Assembly (NCBI RefSeq): GCF_014651075.1 | Contig: NZ_BMWE01000005.1 | Coordinates: 1-64,000, forward strand | Source: Streptomyces djakartensis | GTDB lineage: Bacteria > Actinomycetota > Actinomycetes > Streptomycetales > Streptomycetaceae | Reading direction: 5' to 3' | Length of the DNA stretch: 64,000 nt | Shown here: one piece after another, positions 48,466-55,362 of the stretch | How the letters are laid out: every line of letters starts with the position of its first letter | Numbering within the stretch: the first letter of the stretch is position 1 | The notes under the pieces: generated by a model | The model's database searches: none | What the model was told of the DNA's origin: nothing | Seen by the model: only the letters and a program-made list of their open reading frames with translations | Position numbers and translations under genes: made by a program

Positions 48466-48502
48466 ACGGGGTGTTTTCTTGGAGAAGAAGATCACACCCC
48501 GT
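48466..48502 (+). terminator. hairpin after the ccr operon
   Basis: ACGGGGTGT (48466-48474) pairs with ACACCCCGT (48494-48502); a nested TTCTT/AAGAA stem with loop GGAG lies inside. A long, slightly bulged hairpin 11 bases after the stop. Confidence 0.65.
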
Positions 48503-48561
48503 CAGCACTCTTCGGCCGCCGACTCGGCTGCCTGGCTTACCCAGTTAGGGCTCCGAGCCGC

Positions 48562-48567
48562 TACGAT
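48562..48567 (+). promoter_or_regulatory. candidate -10 for psd-pssA
   Basis: TACGAT, 58 bases before the psd ATG in the 170-base gap after the ccr operon. No clear -35. It gives a leader of about 50 bases with a GAAGG site before the ATG. Confidence 0.3.
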
Positions 48568-48625
48568 CGCCGGAAAGCCGCCGTCCCCCGTCAGAGTGCG
48601 GCATCATCCGCTACGAAGGTCATCC

Positions 48626-49282
48626 ATGCCCCACAGCCAAACCTCTGCACCTCGCGACAGCCGGGCCGGCGTACGCCTCGCGCGCGGAGCATCGCCGTGG
48701 CTCCTTCCGACCGTCGCCACCGCAGCCCTCAGCCTGGCCCGGGCCCGCCGTTCCGGCGCCGCCAAGGCCGTCGCTGTTCCCGCCACCGCGCTCGCGGCGG
48801 GAATGCTGTGGTTCTTCCGCGACCCCGAGCGCGAGATCACCCAGGGCCGGGTCATCTCCCCCGCCGACGGTGTGGTGCAGAGCATCATGCCGTGGAAGGA
48901 CGGCCGCACCCGCGTCGCGATCTTCATGAGCCCGCTCAACGTCCACGTGAACCGCGCCCCGCTGGCCGGCACCGTGACGTCGGTCGAGCACATCCCCGGT
49001 GGCTTCGTTCCCGCCTTCAACAAGGAGAGCGAGAACAACGAGCGCGTCGTGTGGCACTTCGACACCGAGCTCGGCGACATCGAGATGATCCAGATCGCCG
49101 GCGCGGTCGCCCGCCGCATCGTCCCCTACGTGCCCCAGGGCACCAAGGTCGAGCAGGGCGAGCGGATCGGCCTGATCCGCTTCGGTTCGCGGGTCGACCT
49201 CTACCTGCCCGAGGGTGTGGAGGTCGCCGTCGAGGTGGGACAGAAGACCGTGGCAGGGGTGACTCGCATTGACCGTGATTGA
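48626..49282 (+). CDS. psd: phosphatidylserine decarboxylase proenzyme (short type)
   Basis: 218 residues from ATG 48626. Two membrane-close segments near the N-terminus (SPWLLPTVATAALSLA, VAVPATALAAGMLWFF). Catalytic elements: Asp81 in ISPADGVV, His107 in LNVHVNR and the self-cleavage site Gly187-Ser188 in RFGSRVDLYLP, where the serine becomes the pyruvoyl group. The E. coli enzyme has LGST; GSR/GSS is usual for the short archaeal/actinobacterial type. It makes phosphatidylethanolamine from phosphatidylserine. Its stop overlaps the start of pssA by 14 bases. Confidence 0.95.
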   Translation: MPHSQTSAPRDSRAGVRLARGASPWLLPTVATAALSLARARRSGAAKAVAVPATALAAGMLWFFRDPEREITQGRVISPADGVVQSIMPWKDGRTRVAIFMSPLNVHVNRAPLAGTVTSVEHIPGGFVPAFNKESENNERVVWHFDTELGDIEMIQIAGAVARRIVPYVPQGTKVEQGERIGLIRFGSRVDLYLPEGVEVAVEVGQKTVAGVTRIDRD

Positions 49283-50123
49283 TCCGGACACCAAGGCCGG
49301 CTGGGTGCCGGAGGCCGACGAGGTCGACGAAGAAGAGGAGATGCCCCTCTCTCTGCGCCTGTCGATAGCGGACACCCTGACGCTCGGCAACGCCACGTGC
49401 GGCTTCATGGCGGTGTACTTCACCACCACCGGCATCCTGATCCCGCACCTCACGGGCAGCCAGGAAACCGGCATGGCCCGTCACAGCGCGGCCACGGCGG
49501 TCATCCTGATGCTCTGCGCGGCGGTCTTCGACCTCTTCGACGGGCTGGTGGCGCGCAAGCTGCGCTCCTCCCCCATGGGCGCCGAGCTGGACAACCTGTC
49601 CGACCTGATCAGCTTCGGGCTGGCGCCGGCGTACTTCGTGCTCGTGTACGGCATGGTCGCGGACGACGCCCACCAGCGGGTGGCGGCGGTCGGCGCGATC
49701 GTCGTGTTGCTGGCGGTGGTGCTGCGGCTTGCCCGGTTCTCGTGCGTCACGGTCAAGGACGGCACCTTCCAGGGCATGCCGTCGCCGTTCGGCGCGCTGA
49801 CCGTCGTGTCCATCGTGTTGCTGGAGCTGCCCTTCGTGGCGACGCTGCTGGCGATCCTGGGGACCGCATGGTTGATGGTGTCCCGTGTGGAATACCCCAA
49901 ACCCCGGGGTCGACTCGCGGTCGCGATGCTGTCGTGGATCGTGGTGGGCATGGGCATGATGGCGGCCTGGGCCTTCGACGCGCCGAGCGGGCAGCTGCTG
50001 CTGCAGACGGGATGCGCGCTGCAGCTGGTCATGGGGGCGGTGATCCCGCTGTTCGCGACGGCTCGGCGGGTGAACAACTTCCGCGACAACCGGCGGGAGG
50101 CGCGGGCGGCGCAGCTGCCGTGA
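49269..50123 (+). CDS. pssA: CDP-diacylglycerol-serine O-phosphatidyltransferase
   Basis: 284 residues from TTG 49269; GTG 49275 is an alternative. An integral membrane CDP-alcohol phosphatidyltransferase: the signature FDLFDGLVARKLRSSPMG-AELDNLSD carries the DGxxAR...GxxxDxxxD residues (Asp88, Asp91, Gly92, Ala95, Arg96, Gly104, Asp108, Asp112) that bind metal and CDP. Six or more hydrophobic helices cover residues 35-265. It makes phosphatidylserine, the substrate of Psd encoded just upstream. The 14-base overlap ties their synthesis together. Confidence 0.94.
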   Translation: MTVIDPDTKAGWVPEADEVDEEEEMPLSLRLSIADTLTLGNATCGFMAVYFTTTGILIPHLTGSQETGMARHSAATAVILMLCAAVFDLFDGLVARKLRSSPMGAELDNLSDLISFGLAPAYFVLVYGMVADDAHQRVAAVGAIVVLLAVVLRLARFSCVTVKDGTFQGMPSPFGALTVVSIVLLELPFVATLLAILGTAWLMVSRVEYPKPRGRLAVAMLSWIVVGMGMMAAWAFDAPSGQLLLQTGCALQLVMGAVIPLFATARRVNNFRDNRREARAAQLP

Positions 50124-50138
50124 CCTCTCTCCCCACTG

Positions 50139-50179
50139 ACGGGTGTGGCCCGGGCCTCGAAGGCCCGGGCCACACCCGT
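50139..50179. terminator. strong terminator after pssA
   Basis: A perfect 19-bp stem (50139-50157 with 50161-50179) and CGA loop, followed by TTTC. It can serve both pssA and the convergent glycerate kinase gene. A smaller hairpin, ACGGGT/ACCCGT, lies at 50214-50230. Confidence 0.92.
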
Positions 50180-50245
50180 TTCGGGTTCAAGGGCGTTCGC
50201 CCCCTTGCCCTTGACGGGTCAACTACCCGTGCACCGCATGTCGAG

Positions 50246-50273
50246 GCAGTGGTTCAAGAGCAGTGGTTCAAGA
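50246..50273 (+). repeat. exact 14-bp tandem duplication
   Basis: GCAGTGGTTCAAGA occurs twice with no spacer (50246-50259, 50260-50273), in the non-coding gap between the pssA terminator and the glycerate kinase stop. Confidence 0.9.
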
Positions 50274-50299
50274 ACGGCAAGGTGGAGGGCCCTGACGGT

Positions 50300-51460
50300 T
50301 CAGGTCAGCAAGTCCCCAGCGATCCGCTCCGCGACCCGTTCCAGGATCGGGCCGGCCTGGGCGATGCACGTCGACACGTCCGGCTCCGCCTCCGTCAGGG
50401 GGTAGGCCCGGAGGAAGCCGGCGCGGCTCAAGGTCTCCGGGGGCAGAGCGAGGCGGCCGCAGACGGCGACGACGTCCTTGCCGGCCGCACGGGCCGCCGC
50501 GGCGACCCCCGCCGGGGCCTTGCCGTGGAGGGTCTGGTCGTCGAGCGAGCCCTCGCCGGTGATCACCAGGTCGGCCCGGTCCAGGGCGGGGGCGAAGCCC
50601 AGGACATCGAGCATCACCTCGATGCCGGGCCGGAAACGGGCGCCCAGCAGCAGAGCCCCGTAACCGATGCCGCCGGCGGCTCCCGCGCCCGGCGAGGCCG
50701 CGTATTCGGCGGCCTTCGGACCCACCACTCCCTCCAGCACCTTCGCGAAGTGCGCGAGGGCGGCGTCCAGGGTCCGCACGTCGTCCGGTGACGCGCCCTT
50801 CTGCGGTCCGTACACCGCGGGCGCGCCCTTCGGGCCGGTCAGCGGGTTGTCGACGTCGCTCGCGAGGACGAGTTCGATCGAGGTGAGCCGCGGGTCGAGG
50901 GCGGACAGGTCGGCCGTCGCCAGACCGGCGAGGCCGCCACCGCCGGGGGACACCGGCTCGCCGTCCGCGTCCCGGAAGCGGGCGCCGAGCGCGGACAGCA
51001 TGCCCGCGCCGCCGTCCGTGGTGGCGCTGCCGCCGACCCCGAAGACGATCGTGCGGGCACCCGCGTCCAGGGCGGCCCGCAGCAGCTCGCCGGAGCCGTA
51101 CGTGGACGCCGTGAGCGGTGCGAGGACCCCGGCGGGAAGCCGCTGGAGTCCGCTGGCCTCGGCCATCTCCACCACCGCGGTGCCGTCGCGCAGCGCGAAC
51201 GCCGCCGTCACCTCGTCGCCGAGGGGGCCGGCGACCCGTACCTCCCGGCGTTCGAACCCGGCCGCGACCGCCGCGGCCACGGTCCCGTCGCCGCCGTCGG
51301 CCACGGGCAGCGCCTCGACCTCGAGGCCCGGTACGACACGGCGCAGGCCCGCGGTCACCCGCTCGGCGACCTCCACGGCCGTCAGCGACCCCTTGAACTT
51401 GTCCGCGGCGACGAGCACCCGCCGTGCCTTCCGGGTGTCTCCCACTGCAGCGTCCGCCAC
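50300..51460 (-). CDS. glycerate kinase (GlxK/GarK type I)
   Basis: 386 residues from GTG 51460, chosen for GGGGAG five bases upstream. Family signatures: VLVAADKFKGSLTAVEVAERV, ALPVADGGDGTVAA, MAEASGLQRLPAG, TYGSGELLRAALDAGARTIVFGVGGSATTDGGAGML, ASDVDNPLTGPKGA, GPQKGAS and DLVITGEGSLDDQTLHGKAPAGVAAAARAAG. It phosphorylates glycerate with ATP. Glyoxylate from the ethylmalonyl-CoA pathway can be turned to glycerate, which makes its closeness to that operon sensible, though it is separately transcribed. Confidence 0.94.
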   Translation of the reverse strand: MADAAVGDTRKARRVLVAADKFKGSLTAVEVAERVTAGLRRVVPGLEVEALPVADGGDGTVAAAVAAGFERREVRVAGPLGDEVTAAFALRDGTAVVEMAEASGLQRLPAGVLAPLTASTYGSGELLRAALDAGARTIVFGVGGSATTDGGAGMLSALGARFRDADGEPVSPGGGGLAGLATADLSALDPRLTSIELVLASDVDNPLTGPKGAPAVYGPQKGASPDDVRTLDAALAHFAKVLEGVVGPKAAEYAASPGAGAAGGIGYGALLLGARFRPGIEVMLDVLGFAPALDRADLVITGEGSLDDQTLHGKAPAGVAAAARAAGKDVVAVCGRLALPPETLSRAGFLRAYPLTEAEPDVSTCIAQAGPILERVAERIAGDLLT

Positions 51461-51577
51461 TCGCACTCCCCTTGCTCTACGGGCCCTCACGCACGTCAGG
51501 GCCAGTCGCGCCGCTGTGACCCTAACCGGAGGACACCCCGGTCGTCAGCATGTGCCCATGCCGTGGACCGACCCCCT

Positions 51578-51624
51578 GGGGGCGCGGGGAACTGCGCGAA
51601 CGGCCGCGACGCGCCCGCAGCCCC
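51578..51624. repeat. dispersed Streptomyces intergenic repeat
   Basis: A stretch beginning GGGGGCGCGGGGAACTGCG and ending GCCCGCAGCCCC. From memory, near-identical G+C-rich elements occur in many Streptomyces intergenic regions; its arms can partly pair. It lies between the divergent glycerate kinase and ADP-ribosylglycohydrolase genes. Confidence 0.5.
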
Positions 51625-51655
51625 GAGCAGACCGCAAGCCCACCCCCGGAACGGG

Positions 51656-51661
51656 TAGACC
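51656..51661 (+). promoter_or_regulatory. possible -10 of a leaderless gene
   Basis: TAGACC, six bases before ATG 51668; it has TA at the first two positions but lacks the final T of TAnnnT. No ribosome binding site is visible before the ATG. Confidence 0.35.
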
Positions 51662-51667
51662 TCAACC

Positions 51668-52735
51668 ATGACCCCCCACACCGAAGCAGCGCTGGCCAGT
51701 CGCATCCTCGGCGGCTGGACGGGCCGCATCGCGGGCAACATGCTCGGCAAGCCGGTCGAACAGGGCGAGGTCTGGACTCGCGCCCGCATCGACCTCTACC
51801 TCAGGCGGACCGCCGCCCTCCCGCTGACCGACTACCTGCCGGAGCCCCCTGGCGACCTCGAAACCGCGCTGCGCCCCGAGTGGCGCCAGTGCGTGCGCGG
51901 ACGGATCCACGGCAGCTGCCGTGACGACGACGTCGACTACGCCATCCTCGGTCTCGACCTGCTGGAGACCCACGGCTTCGGCTTCAGCACCGAGCAGGTC
52001 GGCGACCTGTGGCTGCTGCGGCTGCCGTACCTGCAGACCTTCACGGCGGAGCGGGCCGCGTACCGCAACCTCGCGCGCGGTCTGAAGCCGCCGCTGACCG
52101 CCACGTACGACAACCCGTACCAGGAGTGGATCGGCGCCCTCATCCGCGCCGACGTCTACGGCTGGACCTGCCCGGGCGTGCCGCGCCGGGCCGCCTCGCT
52201 GGCCCGGCGGGACGCGGTGCTGTCGCACACCGGCAACGGGGTCTACGGGGCGATGTGGGCGGCGGCGCTGATCTCGGCGGCGTTCACGGCCCCAACCGTG
52301 CGGCACGCCGTCGACGAGGCCCTGGCCGTGATCCCCGCGAGCAGCCGCCTGGCCCGTACGGTGCGCCGGGTGGTGTCGCTGCACGACACCCGGATGTCCT
52401 GGGAGGACACGCTCACCACGGTCGCCGAGGAGACCAGGGGGATGGGGTGGATCCACACCGTCCCGAACGCCGCCGTCCTCACCGCCGGCCTGCTCTACGG
52501 TGACGGCGACTTCACCCGCACCATCACCCTGACCGTCCGCGGCGGCCTGGACACCGACTCCAACGGGGCGACGGCGGGGTCGGTGGCGGGTGTCCTCTGC
52601 GGCGCCGCGGGCATCCCCGACCAGTGGAAGGCGCCGCTGGAGGACACGGTCCGCAGCGCGGTGTTCGGTTTCGACGGGGTGCGGATCAGCGAGCTGGCGG
52701 AGCGGACAATGCGGCTGGTGGAACGGAAGGCGTGA
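51668..52735 (+). CDS. ADP-ribosylglycohydrolase (DraG) family protein
   Basis: 355 residues. All-helical ADP-ribosylhydrolase fold with its two metal-binding clusters: RDDDVDYAI (Asp86-Asp88, Asp90) and RGGLDTDSNGATAGSVAG (Asp295, Asp297). ASRILGGWTGRIAGNMLGKPVE at the start is also typical (GaxxGxxxGxxxG). The family removes ADP-ribose from proteins or cleaves ADP-ribosyl small molecules. It overlaps or nearly overlaps the Nudix gene and is followed by a sirtuin, suggesting a shared link to ADP-ribose/NAD chemistry. Confidence 0.9.
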   Translation: MTPHTEAALASRILGGWTGRIAGNMLGKPVEQGEVWTRARIDLYLRRTAALPLTDYLPEPPGDLETALRPEWRQCVRGRIHGSCRDDDVDYAILGLDLLETHGFGFSTEQVGDLWLLRLPYLQTFTAERAAYRNLARGLKPPLTATYDNPYQEWIGALIRADVYGWTCPGVPRRAASLARRDAVLSHTGNGVYGAMWAAALISAAFTAPTVRHAVDEALAVIPASSRLARTVRRVVSLHDTRMSWEDTLTTVAEETRGMGWIHTVPNAAVLTAGLLYGDGDFTRTITLTVRGGLDTDSNGATAGSVAGVLCGAAGIPDQWKAPLEDTVRSAVFGFDGVRISELAERTMRLVERKA

Positions 52736-52818
52736 GCGGACAGAACCGGCCGTTTCTCCGCGACCGGCCACTGCTCCGGCGCGTCCTCGGCAGCGGCCGG
52801 GCCCACCACCGGGTCGGT

Positions 52819-52824
52819 TACCCT
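52819..52824 (+). promoter_or_regulatory. -10 of the leaderless Nudix gene
   Basis: TACCCT, six bases before ATG 52831. It favours that start over the GTG at 52732 that overlaps the preceding stop. The same hexamer precedes the sirtuin gene. Confidence 0.45.
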
Positions 52825-52830
52825 GCCGCA

Positions 52831-53325
52831 ATGGCCACCTCTCCTGACTTCGCCGCCTACATCGCGTCCCTGCCCCGCGTCCTGGCCGGCGCCGCCGCGC
52901 TGTTCCGGGACGGCGAGGGCCGGGTACTGCTCGTCGAGCCCAACTACCGGGAGGGCTGGACGCTGCCCGGCGGCACGATCGAGTCCGACGACGGCGAGAC
53001 CCCGCGGCAGGGCGCACGGCGCGAGACGGCGGAGGAGATCGGTCTGGACCGTGAGCTCGGCCGGCTGCTGACGGTGGACTGGGTGCACGGCGCCGGGCGT
53101 CCGCCGCTGGTGGCGTACCTGTACGACGGCGGAGTGCTCGGCGAGGAGGACCTGAAGGCGATCCGGCTCCAGGAGGAGGAACTGCTGTCCTGGCGGCTGG
53201 TCCCGCGCGACGAGCTGACCGACTACCTGTCGGGTGCCCACAGCCAGCGTGTTCTGACCGCCCTCGACGTCCTGACGCAGGGGTCGGGCACGGCCGAGCT
53301 GGAGAACGGGCACCGGGTGCACTGA
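52831..53325 (+). CDS. Nudix hydrolase
   Basis: 164 residues from ATG 52831; a longer form from GTG 52732 (overlapping the previous stop as GTGA) would add 33 residues with no family likeness. The Nudix box is GGTIESDDGETPRQGARRETAEEIGL: the E-x7-RE-x2-EE-x-G core is intact, and two extra residues lie between the glycine and the first glutamate. The chain hydrolyses a nucleoside diphosphate linked to another group; ADP-ribose is an attractive substrate given its neighbours, but nothing in the sequence proves it. Confidence 0.9.
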   Translation: MATSPDFAAYIASLPRVLAGAAALFRDGEGRVLLVEPNYREGWTLPGGTIESDDGETPRQGARRETAEEIGLDRELGRLLTVDWVHGAGRPPLVAYLYDGGVLGEEDLKAIRLQEEELLSWRLVPRDELTDYLSGAHSQRVLTALDVLTQGSGTAELENGHRVH

Positions 53326-53381
53326 ACCACGACGGCTGCCGGGCTCGCGATATCCGCTCGCCGCTCCGGCAGGGCCCGTCC

Positions 53382-53387
53382 TACCCT
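53382..53387 (+). promoter_or_regulatory. -10 of the leaderless sirtuin gene
   Basis: TACCCT, seven bases before ATG 53395; no ribosome binding site is present. Confidence 0.45.
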
Positions 53388-53394
53388 CGGTGAC

Positions 53395-54150
53395 ATGACC
53401 AAGCCCCTCGTCGCCATCCTCAGCGGCGCCGGTATCAGCACGGACTCGGGAATCCCGGACTACCGCGGGCCGAACGGGCTGTGGCGGCGGGACCCCGAGG
53501 CCGAGAAGCTGGTGACGTACGGGTACTACATGTCCGACCCGGAGATCCGCCGCCGCTCCTGGCAGATGCGGCGCCGGAACCGGACGCTCCGGGCCGAGCC
53601 CAACGCCGCCCACCGGGCCGTGGCCGACCTGGAGCGGTCGGGGGTGCCGGTCCGGGTGATCACGCAGAACGTGGACGGACTGCACCAGCTCGGCGGATTG
53701 CCCGGGCGCAAGGTCCTCGAACTGCACGGCACCGCGCGGAGCTTCGTGTGCACCGGCTGCCACGCCCGTGGCCCGATGGAGGACGCGCTCGCGCGGGTGG
53801 AGGCCGGTGAGGACGACCCGCCGTGCCTGGAGTGCGGCGGCATCCTGAAGTCGGCGACGGTGATGTTCGGCGAGCGGCTCGACCCCGTCGTCCTCGGCGA
53901 GGCGGTCGCCATCAGCAAGGCCTGCCAGGTGTTCGTCGCCGTCGGCACGAGCCTGCAGGTCCAGCCCGCCGCCGGCCTCGCGGGTGTCGCCGCCGACCAC
54001 GGTGCCCGGCTGATCATCGTCAACGCCGAACCGACGCCGTACGACGACCGGGCCGACGAGATCGTCCGCGAACCGATCGGCACGGCCCTGCCCCGGCTGC
54101 TGCGCGGCCTCACGGCCGGTCGGCCTGCCGGAGATCCTCCAGGCGTGTGA
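53395..54150 (+). CDS. Sir2-family NAD-dependent protein deacylase
   Basis: 251 residues with all sirtuin motifs: SGAGIST (11-16), GIPDYRG, TQNVDGLH (90-97), catalytic His111 in LELHGT, four zinc cysteines (Cys119, Cys122, Cys144, Cys147), MFGERL and GTSLQVQPA and IIVNAEPTPYD. It removes acyl groups from lysines using NAD+, releasing O-acyl-ADP-ribose and nicotinamide. Adjacent ADP-ribosylglycohydrolase and Nudix genes could process that product. Its last 41 bases overlap the end of the convergent VOC-TPR gene. Confidence 0.95.
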   Translation: MTKPLVAILSGAGISTDSGIPDYRGPNGLWRRDPEAEKLVTYGYYMSDPEIRRRSWQMRRRNRTLRAEPNAAHRAVADLERSGVPVRVITQNVDGLHQLGGLPGRKVLELHGTARSFVCTGCHARGPMEDALARVEAGEDDPPCLECGGILKSATVMFGERLDPVVLGEAVAISKACQVFVAVGTSLQVQPAAGLAGVAADHGARLIIVNAEPTPYDDRADEIVREPIGTALPRLLRGLTAGRPAGDPPGV

Positions 54151-54823
54151 GGGCGTCCCGGGCCTGTTCCCGCTCGGCGTCGGTGAGGTCGAGCGCGGCG
54201 GCCCGGGTGAGCGCGGTCTGCGCCGTCTCCTCGTCACCGAGCCGCATCGCGATGTCGCCGCGCAGGACGAGGAGCTGGAACAGCTGGGGTTTCGTCGGCG
54301 TCTCGTCGGCCAGGCGCAGCACCCGGTCGACGACCTTCGCGGCTCCCGCCGGGTCCCCCTTGGAGTCCGCCAGCAGGGACGCGTGGTGCAGAGCCCGTGC
54401 GAACGTCTCCCGGGGTGCCGGGCCGTGGTGCCGGTTTTCGCCCGTGCGCTGCCCGACGCGCACGCAGTTGCCGCCCGGGTCGGTCATGAGGAACTGCCGC
54501 ACCCCGTACGACATGTCCTTGAGCGGCCCGATCCGGGGCAGCCCCCGGGTCGGGATCCTGCCGTACGCCGACCTGAGGCCGGCCCGGAACGCCGCGTACA
54601 GGCCGTCGACGTCGTCGGTCAGGACATAGCAGGTGCTGAACGACGCGGTCGGCTCGTAGTGCCTCATCGCGAAGAACTGCAGCTCGACACCGCCGCGTTC
54701 GACGACCGCGTACGGGTTGGGGCTGCGCTGCTGGTAGGTCACGTCGAAGCCGATGGCGGTGTAGAAGTCGAGGACGGGCTGGAGGGTCCGGCACGGCAGG
54801 ATCGGGATCGTCTTCTCCGGCAT
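54110..54823 (-). CDS. VOC-domain protein with C-terminal TPR-like helices
   Basis: 237 residues. Residues 1-125 form a glyoxalase/bleomycin-resistance fold: IPILPCRTLQPVLDFYTAIGFDVTYQQ, NPYAVVERGGVELQFFAMRHYEP, CYVLTDDVDGLYAAFRAGL, QFLMTDPGGNCVRVGQR. Residues 135-230 are TPR-like helices (FARALHHASLLADSKGDPAGAAKVVDRVLRL, LLVLRGDIAMRLGDEETAQTALTRAAALDLTD). This combination occurs in actinobacterial proteins near bleomycin-resistance families; binding rather than catalysis is likely. Leaderless: TAGAAT lies six bases before ATG 54823, with a perfect palindrome just upstream. Confidence 0.82.
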   Translation of the reverse strand: MPEKTIPILPCRTLQPVLDFYTAIGFDVTYQQRSPNPYAVVERGGVELQFFAMRHYEPTASFSTCYVLTDDVDGLYAAFRAGLRSAYGRIPTRGLPRIGPLKDMSYGVRQFLMTDPGGNCVRVGQRTGENRHHGPAPRETFARALHHASLLADSKGDPAGAAKVVDRVLRLADETPTKPQLFQLLVLRGDIAMRLGDEETAQTALTRAAALDLTDAEREQARDALTRLEDLRQADRP

Positions 54824-54829
54824 GGCCGC

Positions 54830-54847
54830 ATTCTAGTCAAATTTGAC
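54830..54847 (-). promoter_or_regulatory. leaderless promoter with a 12-bp palindrome
   Basis: -10 TAGAAT (54835 to 54830), six bases from the ATG. Immediately upstream is GTCAAATTTGAC (54836-54847), a perfect palindrome and strikingly A/T-rich for this genome. Its place between -35 and -10 suits a repressor. Confidence 0.6.
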
Positions 54848-54869
54848 CAGCCGTGTCCCGCGGAATTCG

Positions 54870-55352
54870 TCAGAAGAGGGCCGCTCCGCGTTCGAAGTCC
54901 AGCAGGCGCCGCTTGCGGTCCAGGCCGCCGCCGTAGCCGGTGAGGCCGCCGTTCGCGCCGATGACGCGGTGGCAGGGGACGATGACGCCGATGGGGTTGC
55001 GGCCGCCTGCGAGGCCGACCGCGCGGGAGGCGGTGGGGGTGCCGAGGGCGGTGGCGAGCTCGCCGTAGGTGCGGGTCTCGCCGTAGGGGATGCGGCGGAG
55101 CTGGTCCCAGACCGTCCGCTGGAACGGGGTTCCGGTCAGGCGGAGCTCGAGGGTGAACTCCTTGAGCTCTCCCGCGAAGTAGGCGTTCAATTGCTCCTCC
55201 GCCGCCCCGAACAGGGTGTCGTCGCGGGTGCCGAAGGCCTTTTGCGACGGGCGGTGGCGCTGGCCGGTCATGTAGAGGCCGCACAGGACACCGTCGTCGG
55301 CGACGAGGGTCAGCGGGCCGTAGGGGCTGTCGGTCACGGTGTGCTGCTTCAT
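54870..55352 (-). CDS. ogt: methylated-DNA-[protein]-cysteine S-methyltransferase
   Basis: 160 residues. The N-terminal ribonuclease-like domain is followed by the active C-terminal domain: FTLELRLTGTPFQRTVWDQLRRIPYGETRTYGELA (helix-turn-helix), and the acceptor Cys127 in VIVPCHRVIGANGGLTGYGGGLDRKRRLLDFE. It moves alkyl groups from O6-alkylguanine in DNA to itself, once per molecule. ATG 55352 lies 10 bases after the Ada-AlkA gene stop, so both are made from one mRNA: an adaptive-response pair. Confidence 0.95.
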   Translation of the reverse strand: MKQHTVTDSPYGPLTLVADDGVLCGLYMTGQRHRPSQKAFGTRDDTLFGAAEEQLNAYFAGELKEFTLELRLTGTPFQRTVWDQLRRIPYGETRTYGELATALGTPTASRAVGLAGGRNPIGVIVPCHRVIGANGGLTGYGGGLDRKRRLLDFERGAALF

Positions 55353-55362
55353 GTGAACGTCC

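Noticed and set aside
52732..52830. Nudix start at GTG 52732 overlapping the preceding stop
   Set aside because: Coupling is attractive, but the added 33 residues are Arg/Gly-rich and unlike the family, and a leaderless -10 precedes ATG 52831. Kept as an alternative.
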